This document shows positions 59,799-64,000 of a DNA stretch of 64,000 bases, one piece after another. Where the stretch lies: contig JBAIAC010000156.1 in assembly GCA_037349315.1 (NCBI GenBank), positions 1,798,001 through 1,862,000 on the forward strand, given 5' to 3'. The position numbers and the translations under genes are program-made. Under the pieces are notes generated by a model, which was given only the letters and a program-made list of their open reading frames with translations, searched no databases and was not told where the DNA came from. Every line of letters begins with the position of its first letter. Position 1 is the first letter of the stretch. The DNA comes from Chelydra serpentina. Its lineage: Eukaryota; Chordata; Testudines; Chelydridae.

Positions 59799-62236
59799 CA
59801 TAGAATATCAGGATTGGAAGAGATCTCAGGAGGTATCTAGTCCAATCCCCTGCTCAAAGCAGGACCAATCCCCAACTAAATCATCCCAGCCAGGGCTTTG
59901 TCAAGACGGACCTTAAACACCTCTAAGGATGGAGATTCCACCACCTCCCTAGGTAACCCATTCCAGTGCTTCACCACCCTCCTAGTGAAATAGTGTTTCT
60001 TAATATCCAACCTAGACCTCCCCCACTACAACTTGAGACCATTACTCCTTGTTTTGTCATATGTCACCACTGAGAACAGCCTAGCTCCATCCTCTTTGGA
60101 ATCCCCCTCAGGTAGTTGAAGGCTGCTATCAAATCCCCCCTCACTCTTCACTTCTGCAGACTAAATAACCCATTCCCCCAGCCTCTCCTGGAAAGTCATG
60201 TGCCCCAGCCCCCCAATCATTTTCTTTGCCCTCCGCTGGACTCTCTCCAATTTCTCCAAATCCCTTCTGTAGTGCAGGGACCAAAACTGGACGCAATACT
60301 CCAGGTGTGGCCTCACCAGTGTCAAATAGAGGGGAATAATCACTTCCCTCGATCTGCCGGCAATGCTCCTACTAATACAGCCCAATATGCCCTTGGCATT
60401 CTTGGCAACGAGGCCACACTGCTGACTCATATCCAGGTTTTCGTCTACTATAATCCCCAGGTCCTTTTCTGCAAAACTGCTGCTTAGCCAGCCGGTCCCC
60501 AGCCTGTAGAGGTGCATGGGATTCTTCCATCCTAAGTGCAGGACACTTGTCCTTGTTGAACCTCATCAGATTTCTTTTGGACCAATCCTCCAATTTGTGT
60601 AGGTCATTCTAGACCCCATCACTACCCCCCTGAGGGTGCAATCCATCCCATCATCCAGATCTTTAATAAATATGTTGAACAAAACCGGCCCCAGGACTGA
60701 CCCTTGGGGCACTCCGCTTGATATTGGCTGCCAACTAGCCATTGAGCCCGATGATCTAGCCACCTTTCTATCCACCTTATAGTCCATTCATCCATACTTG
60801 TTTAACTTGCTGGCAAGAATACTGTGGGAGACTGTATCGAAAGCTTTGCTAAAGTCAAGATATATCACATCCACCGCTTTCCCCATATCCATGGAGCCAC
60901 TTATCTCATCATAGTAGGCAATCAGGTTGGTGAGGCATGACTTGCCCTTGGTGAATCCATGTTGACTGATCACCTTCCTCTCCTCCAAGTGCTTCAAAAT
61001 GGATTTCTTGTGGACCTGCTCCATGATTTTGCCAGGGACTGAAGAGAGGCTGACCGGTTTGTAGTTCCCCAGCTTCTCTTTCTTCCCTTTTGAAAATATG
61101 GGCACTATATTTGCCCTTTTCCAGTTGTACGGGAGCTCCCCTGATTGCCACAAATTTTCAAAGATAATGGCCAATGGCTCTGCAATCACATCAGCCAACT
61201 CCCTCAGCACCCCTGGGTGCATTAGATCTGGACCCATGGACTTGTCCCCGTCCAGCTTTTCTCAATAGTCCTTAACTTGTTCTTTCACCACTGAGGGCTG
61301 CTCACCTCCTCCCCATACTGTGCTGCCCAGTGCAGCAGTCTGGGAGCTGACCTTGTCTGTGAAGACCGAGGCAAAAAAAGCATTAAGTACTCCAGCTTTT
61401 TCCACATCCTCTGTCACTAGGTTGCCTCCCCCATTCAGTAAGGGTCGCACACTTTCCCTGACCTTCTTCTTGTTGCTAACATACCTGTAGAAACCCTTCT
61501 TGTTACCCTTCACATCCCTTGCTAGCTGCAACTCCAATTGTGCCTTGGCATTCCTGATCACACCCCTGCATGCTCGAGCACATGGTGGGCCAACCTGAGC
61601 CGGGAAAGGAGCCAGAATTTATCAGTGTACATTGCCAAAGAGCCACAGTAACACATCAGCAGCCCGCCCCCCCCCCAGCAGCTCCCGTTCCCCGCTCCCA
61701 GCACCTCCCACCCATCGGCAGCCCGACCAATGAGCGCCTCCCCCTCCCTCCCCACACCTCCCAATCAGCTGTTTCGTGGCGTGCAAGAGGCTCTGGGGGG
61801 GAGGGGGCAGGAAGGAGTGGAGTGGGGGCAGGGCCTGTGACAGAACCAGGGGTTGAGCCGTGAGCACCCCCCGACACATTGGAAAGTTGGCGCCTGTAGC
61901 TCCAGCCCCGGAGTCGGTGCCTAGACAAGGAGCCGCATATTAACCTCTGAAGAGCCGCATGTGGCTCCGGAGCCACAGGTTGGCCACCCCTGCTCCAGCA
62001 ATATTTTCATACTCCTCCCCAGTTAGAGTCTAAGCTCACCCAAGATTTCACTGTTCAGCCAAGCTGGTCGCCTGCCATATTTGCTTTTCTTTCTGCACTT
62101 CGGGATGGTTTGCTCCTGCGCCCTCAATCAGGCGTCTTTAAAATACAGCCGGGTCTCCTAGACTCCTTGCCCCCTCATATTAGCCTCCCAGGGGATCTTG
62201 CCCATCAGTTCCCTAAGGGAGTCTAACTCCCAGGCA
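59799..62236 (-). mobile_element. CR1 LINE (ORF2, 3' two-thirds) interrupted by a hAT-type element
   Basis: From the 3' tail at 59.80 kb the minus strand yields [96 protein letters not shown] and, beyond the insert at 61581-61992, the linker text YGRRPAWLN and the upstream RELMGKIPWE-like region to 62236. Stops and frameshifts break it, and the RT catalytic FADD stretch is lost near 60.6 kb. Confidence 0.9.
61581..61992. mobile_element. hAT-type element in CR1
   Basis: Ends CATGGTGGGCCAACCTGAGC and, reversed, CAGGGGTGGCCAACCTGTGG. Flanked by CTCGAGCA (61573-61580) and CTCCAGCA (61993-62000), seven of eight identical. The CR1 reading frame text continues across the site. Confidence 0.9.
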
Positions 62237-62978
62237 AACTCCCTCCGTTTGCCTGTCCTCGGTTCGCTGCTGGCTGCCTTTTTATAAGGCTGCTGGTTCG
62301 AAGCAGGTGGCCTGGCTCAAAGCCTTCCTGCCAATCAGCCACTCAGGGTCCACCTGGAACAAAGCACTCCCAGTTCACACTTTTCAATCAAACACCCACA
62401 CGGTCAAACAAATGGTCACAGCGAACAGACTCAGAGCAACAGGCTATAAATAAACACCAGCAGGAGGTGGCAGATCTGGGGCAATACCTGAGTGAAAAGC
62501 AGATCAAAAACGGCCTGTGTTGTCTTTTTGCCCCATCCCCCCCTTGGTGCTTCTCCTTTCCAAGTGGGTTTGTCCATTGCATGGATGCACTGGGTGACCT
62601 TGGGAAAGTTATTCCCCCTCGCTGTGCCTCAGTTTCCGAATCTGTAAAGTGGAGAGAATGCTCCTCCCTTTGCCTATTACCATGAGCCTTTCAGGTCACA
62701 GACTGGCTCACTGTGTGTCTGTGCAGCACTGAGTGTGATGTGACCCTGATCTCGGTGGACTCTGAGCAGCACCCGGCACAGTGGGCAGGGCCGGATTTCC
62801 GATTAGGAACAGTAGGCATGTGCCTAGGGGCGCTGGCATTCTGTGGGGTGACTACAAATTCAAATTTTGCAGCTCTCAGTTCCCGGGATTGGCAGGACTG
62901 GGGCGGCTGGGGGTGTGAGCAGCTGAGTGGCTGTTATCATCTGCCCATGGTGCCTTACCCTGTCCCTCTCCCTTCCAG
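62237..62978. other. Upstream region of the second ADGRE-like gene
   Basis: Contains TTTTTATAAGGC near 62279 and GGCTATAAATAAAC near 62443, possible TATA-like strings, but no first coding exon could be identified. A MIR-like fragment lies at 62580-62690. Ends at CTTCCAG (62972-62978). Confidence 0.35.
62580..62690 (+). mobile_element. MIR-like SINE fragment
   Basis: The text GGGTGACCTTGGGAAAGTTA, then CTGTGCCTCAGTTTCCGAAT and CTGTAAAGTGGAGA is the MIR core in sense orientation. Confidence 0.65.
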
Positions 62979-63035
62979 GGCTCTGCATCGCCCTGTGCCT
63001 GTGGGGCACCGTGGCCCAGAATAATGACGTACCAG
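62979..63035 (+). CDS. ADGRE-like: Signal-peptide exon of a second ADGRE-like gene
   Basis: A 57-bp exon, phase 1-1, between CTTCCAG and GTAAGA, encoding GLCIALCLWGTVAQNNDVPG. The hydrophobic stretch L-C-I-A-L-C-L-W-G-T-V-A-Q looks like the h- and c-region of a signal peptide with cleavage near A-Q. In ADGRE genes exon 2 carries the signal peptide in these phases and the first EGF follows in phase 1. The start codon exon and EGF exons are not in the window. Assignment is from pattern and from the neighbouring gene. Confidence 0.65.
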
Positions 63036-64000
63036 GTAAGACTGACTCCTCCTGGCTAACCTTCCCGAGCGCTCCCGGCTGCCTGGGGTCTCCACCCTCC
63101 ACCCCCTCCGGTCCCTTTCCCTTGTGGGAGGAGAGCAGAGTCAGGGGCTGGCGAGCCGGGAGCAGACCCTTGGCGTGGGCGTCTTGGGGTGGGTTTATAG
63201 AGCATGGTGGGTGCGTGCAGGGGAGAGGAGAAGGTGCCCTGTGTAGCCCTCACCTTCCCTCCCCAGCCCCGTGGCCAGCAGAGAACAGACACTGGGGCCC
63301 AGGGCTCTACACGGGGGGCTGAGATGGGGCAGATCCCCTTTGTAGCCAAGAGTCATGTTATTAACCAGCCCGAATCAAACCCCCAAAGGCTCAGACGTTA
63401 GAAGTAGCATTTGTAGGTGCCCCCCTCCCCTCTCCCCTCCCACCGCCAAAATCAACCTGAACTGACACTTCGGACCCACGTTCCCGGCTGGGGGGCGTTT
63501 GGGATCAGGACTCTGCGCCCCGAGCCCAGCTCTGCTGCTAATCCCAAGACGGGATTCGGGCAAATTCCCATTGACCCACTGGGGTCCCCCAGTGCTGCAC
63601 CCACCCCGCTCCGTCTGCTCCCATCCCAAGCCCTGCAGCCGGCTAAGCTGCACCGGGATCCTTCCCCTCACGCTGGTCAGAGGGACGGGTCCCAGCGGAC
63701 CCCCAAACACCGGGCAGCTAAAGGATCCAGGAGCCCCCATAGGCAGGTCACAATCTGGGTCATGGGAGGCAGCTCAGGATCCAAATGAGCCTCGCGCCCA
63801 ATTCCGCTCTCAGTCAATCCAGAGCAGAGCCGGGCAGGAATTTCCCAAGGAACCATTTTTTCCCAGAAAATGCGGATTCGGTTCAGAGGAATGTTTGGTT
63901 TGACTCGGGAAAAAATTGTGCGGGGGGGGAGGGGAGATGAAATAATTTTCAAAATGAAAAATTCCCATTTTCCGGTTCGAAGCGAGGTTTCGGTTTGAAA
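63036..64000. other. Intron after the signal-peptide exon
   Basis: Opens with GTAAGA. GC-rich with several overlapping frames on both strands, none with EGF cysteines or other domain features. No further exon of the second gene was found before the window ends. Confidence 0.45.

Noticed and set aside
63056..63903. Frames of 90-134 codons after the signal-peptide exon
   Set aside because: None has the six-cysteine EGF pattern or a phase 1 acceptor, so none was taken as an exon of the second receptor gene.

Overview
The window is vertebrate nuclear DNA, most likely from a hidden-necked (cryptodiran) turtle. That reading rests on three tRNA-headed SINEs whose 3' tail matches the CR1 LINE tail (the cryptodiran 'Cry' SINE design), on dense CR1 LINEs, on Penelope-like elements, and on many hAT-type short elements and solo LTRs. 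There is no operon structure; the host coding DNA is exons with GT-AG introns.

From about 3.2 to 23.6 kb on the + strand lies most of one adhesion G-protein-coupled receptor gene of the ADGRE (EMR/CD97) family. Seventeen exons were read: four calcium-binding EGF exons, five exons for the extracellular stalk/GAIN domain ending in an apparently intact HLS autoproteolysis site, five exons for the seven-helix region, and three tandem copies of a cytoplasmic-tail exon. All intron phases agree and no exon contains a premature stop. The signal-peptide exon was not found and probably lies upstream. EGF exons 3 and 4 sit in a roughly 2.06-kb tandem duplication (6.03-8.09 and 9.08-11.14 kb). The tail exons sit in a 731-bp unit present about 2.3 times.

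From 23.6 to 62.3 kb the sequence is almost wholly mobile elements, many nested: CR1 LINEs in both orientations, solo LTRs with target-site duplications, hAT-type elements with 8-bp duplications, two Penelope-like elements (one with both RT and GIY-YIG motifs), and a Ty3/gypsy element whose 855-codon ORF has a scrambled domain order. An inverted duplication has arms at 36.6-38.1 and 48.4-50.5 kb. At 62.98-63.04 kb a short signal-peptide exon, in the phase and style of ADGRE genes, marks the probable start of a second family member on the same strand, so the locus looks like a tandem ADGRE cluster.

The receptor's likely role is as a myeloid-cell surface receptor: EGF modules bind ligand with calcium, the GAIN domain is cleaved at HL|S, and the seven-helix part signals. 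This is inferred from the family. Exon joins were read by eye and no alignment or search was run.
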